DNA from: Clostridiales bacterium
GTDB lineage: Bacteria > Bacillota > Clostridia > Christensenellales > Aristaeellaceae
NCBI GenBank assembly: GCA_004556155.1
Contig: SFIM01000045.1
Span: 1-38,498, forward strand
Direction: 5' to 3'
DNA: 38,498 nucleotides
A program made the position numbers and the translations under genes. Positions within the stretch are counted from its first letter, which is position 1. The number at the start of each line of letters is the position of its first letter. The notes under the pieces were generated by a model. That model was not told the DNA's origin. It ran no database searches and saw nothing but the letters and a program-made list of their open reading frames with translations. Below are positions 36,753 through 38,498 of this stretch, piece by piece.

Positions 36753-38006
36753 TTATGAATTTCCTCCTCCGTTTCCCGACATTCCCTGAATGAAGGCCTG
36801 CATCCTGTTTGCGCTTTCCTGGCGCATCGTTTCCGTGACATGGCCGTAGCGATCCAGGGTAAATGCTGCGGAATAATGCCCCATGTTTTCCTGAATCGTC
36901 TTGATGTCGTCCCCTGCGCGGATGGAATTAACCGCGAAAGTGTGGCGACAATCATGCAGACGATGATGATCAAGCCCAGCATCCTCCAATGCCTTCTGGA
37001 ATGCCTTCCAGATAGTAGGCTGAGAGAGATGACTTCCATCTGCATGCGTAAAGACGAGGTTAGGGAACTTTCCCTCGTTCCACAAGTCTCCGGCTATACG
37101 CTTCTGCTCTTCCTGATATTCCTTATGAGCTTTCAAAGTTTCCAGCACAAAAGGAGCCGGATTGATACTGCGCGTCTTTCCGTTTTTCAAAGTGCCGAAG
37201 GCAAACGGATGCCCTTCCCCACGGGACTGAGTCAACTGCTTTACGATGTGAATCACGCCGTGATCGAAGTCAACATTATCCCATGTCAATCCAAGAAGTT
37301 CACCGGCACGCATGCCAGTAAATAAAGCCGTAACAATGAGTGCTTCGTTCTTTTTTCCTTTTAAAGACTGAAGCAACTGCACCTGCTCTGGCGCATCCAG
37401 CGGGTGCATTTCTTTTTGAATGACGCGCGGGATGATGCATGCTGAGGTAGGGTTCTTCGTGATGTAGTCAATCCGCACGGCAATATCGAGTGCCTTGTGG
37501 AGGCAACCATGAATGTTCTTAATGTATTTGGGACTCAAGCCTTTCTCCTGGAGGTCAATATAAAATTTCTGAATTGCCGGTGTACGCAGCTTTACCAGTG
37601 GAATATTTCCCAGTGCAGGGACGATGTGTAGCCGGCACACAGATTCATAATGACACACTGTACCGGGTTTCACATTGGAGAGATACTGCTTCCGCCAGAT
37701 ATCCAGCCACTGTTCTAGTGTGAGCATACAAATCCCATCACCGGTGTTTTCTGCCTCCTTCCCAATAACTTCTTTCTTATCTTTACCCGAATCAGAATCA
37801 GACTGTACAGCCTGTTCGGCCGACTTCCCTTCAAGGTCGGCTTTCAAACGTTCCAGCTTTTCTTTTACGTCCCGCTGTGTACGGCCATAAACGCTTTTCA
37901 TGACCTGCTTCCCAAACGGATCATAGCCGATGGTGATGCGTCCTTCCCAAGAACCATCACTTCTTTTGCGGATACTACCTTCGCCATTGGCGCGCCTTCT
38001 TGCCAT
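36753..38006 (-). CDS. Tyrosine recombinase (integrase) of an integrated element
   Basis: A 417-residue phage/ICE-type integrase. The N-terminal arm-binding part is RRRANGEGSIRKRSDGSWEGRITIGYDPFGKQ, next a SAM-like core-binding domain (TLEQWLDIWRKQYLSNVKPGTVCHY), and a catalytic domain with Arg in FTGMRAGELLGL, HDCRHTF (H-x-x-R), GHYS and Tyr in LDRYGH. The charged stretch KSAEQAVQSDSDSGKDKKEV is an insertion in the linker. ATG 38006 starts five bases after the HTH gene stop, with its ribosome site in that gene's end. It faces the tRNA-Leu 3' end, the classic integration layout. Base composition is visibly lower in GC than the genes to the left. Confidence 0.96.
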   Translation of the reverse strand: MARRRANGEGSIRKRSDGSWEGRITIGYDPFGKQVMKSVYGRTQRDVKEKLERLKADLEGKSAEQAVQSDSDSGKDKKEVIGKEAENTGDGICMLTLEQWLDIWRKQYLSNVKPGTVCHYESVCRLHIVPALGNIPLVKLRTPAIQKFYIDLQEKGLSPKYIKNIHGCLHKALDIAVRIDYITKNPTSACIIPRVIQKEMHPLDAPEQVQLLQSLKGKKNEALIVTALFTGMRAGELLGLTWDNVDFDHGVIHIVKQLTQSRGEGHPFAFGTLKNGKTRSINPAPFVLETLKAHKEYQEEQKRIAGDLWNEGKFPNLVFTHADGSHLSQPTIWKAFQKALEDAGLDHHRLHDCRHTFAVNSIRAGDDIKTIQENMGHYSAAFTLDRYGHVTETMRQESANRMQAFIQGMSGNGGGNS

Positions 38007-38011
38007 TATCT

Positions 38012-38335
38012 TCAATCTCCTTCCTTCAGCCAATCGAGGATTGCCTGCCGGGCAAGAACAATTTTCTTGCCTACACGAATGGACGGGATACGTCCCATAC
38101 GCACGATCTCATACATCTTGGGTAGAGAGATTCCCAGCATATTGGCAGCCTCGGTGACGGTAAGCGTAATTTTAGCGTCCGATGGCGTAACCTGGTTTAT
38201 GACGTTGTCAAGGTCCACAGGTGCGCTCTTCTGCCCTTGGTTCGACAGACTGCGGACAACCATGTCCAGCATTTGCTGCACCTGCTCGGAAGTATACATA
38301 ACAGTTTTATTGTCGGTCAAGGCTGTCGTTTCCAT
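38012..38335 (-). CDS. Helix-turn-helix excisionase-like protein
   Basis: A 107-residue protein. The N-terminal half is polar (YTSEQVQQMLDMVVRSL, then SNQGQKSAPVDLDNV); the C-terminal LTVTEAANMLGISLPKMYEIVRMGRIPSIRVGKKIVLARQAILDWL is the MerR-like HTH of the excisionase (HTH_17) family. ATG 38335 has AGGAGG at 8 bases. Directly upstream of the integrase and coupled to it, so a role in directing excision is likely. Confidence 0.88.
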   Translation of the reverse strand: METTALTDNKTVMYTSEQVQQMLDMVVRSLSNQGQKSAPVDLDNVINQVTPSDAKITLTVTEAANMLGISLPKMYEIVRMGRIPSIRVGKKIVLARQAILDWLKEGD

Positions 38336-38498
38336 TATCTCATCCTCCTGCAGTTCCCACGAAGTGGTCATTAGTGAGGCGTATCATCACACCTCATCAA
38401 CCAATGTCCAAAATCGATGTTTTTGGAAACCATTTTTCAGGATTTTTTAAAATTTTGTTGTGTTGCATTTTGTTACGAAATCAACTTTTGAATAATTA
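38336..38498. other. AT-rich upstream region of the integrated element
   Basis: Contains an imperfect inverted repeat TCCAAAA/TTTTTGGA (about 38405-38425), a possible operator for the element's repressor, and AT-rich promoter-like sequence toward the right edge. The element continues beyond the window. Confidence 0.5.

Overview
The window looks like chromosomal DNA from a GC-rich anaerobic Firmicute of class Clostridia. It carries Spo0A, a Na+-pumping biotin-decarboxylase beta subunit, a secreted FMN-binding fumarate-reductase-type flavoprotein, LCP and CDF proteins, strong GGAGG ribosome binding sites and textbook sigma-A promoters. A Christensenellales or Oscillospirales-like lineage is my guess only. 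Sequence is high in GC throughout (judged by eye) except right of 36.7 kb, where an integrated element begins.

Layout. 467-3230 (minus): glycolytic pgk, tpiA and the RNA-binding yhbY. 3400-4652 (plus): a structured leader with an attenuator-like terminator, then rsgA with a frameshifted 3' end. 5003-5791: a GNAT acetyltransferase with an unusual tail. 6130-7938 (minus): secreted flavoprotein. 8364-9161 (minus): spo0A. 9341-11145 (minus): GNAT, a 42-residue decarboxylase gamma-like subunit and the beta subunit. 12168-16224 (minus): amino-acid ABC importer (binding protein, permease, ATPase), a secreted phosphodiester-glycosidase-like protein, tatA and a 37-residue protein. 16363-18518 (minus): CDF metal exporter and LCP protein behind a symmetric structured leader. 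19647-24319 (minus): four-gene Gld-like ABC system. 24534-31889: MFS transporter, HEAT and SH3-like pair, a small secreted protein (minus), FAD oxidoreductase, diguanylate cyclase and a Cys-rich secreted protein. 32119-32595 (minus): small membrane protein. 32960-36507: heterodimeric ABC exporter. 36601-36687: tRNA-Leu(CAG). 36753-38335 (minus): tyrosine integrase and its HTH partner, the left end of an element integrated at the tRNA 3' end.

The most striking feature is not a gene. Most large gaps are filled by a mosaic family of structured repeats bordered by degenerate GGGGAACGA tracts. Copies differ in sequence, but paired arms of several hairpins change together, so structure is conserved better than sequence. 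A separable ~95-bp module (element A, three consecutive hairpins, seven copies) sits in the loop of the family's terminal hairpin and forms the coding 3' ends and stop codons of both pgk and spo0A.

The other leading candidates are two structured leaders. The CDF leader is a three-way junction whose two arms are internally homologous. The rsgA leader has competing terminator and antiterminator pairings. I could not assign either to a known riboswitch class. All pairing was done by eye; no folding or database search was run.
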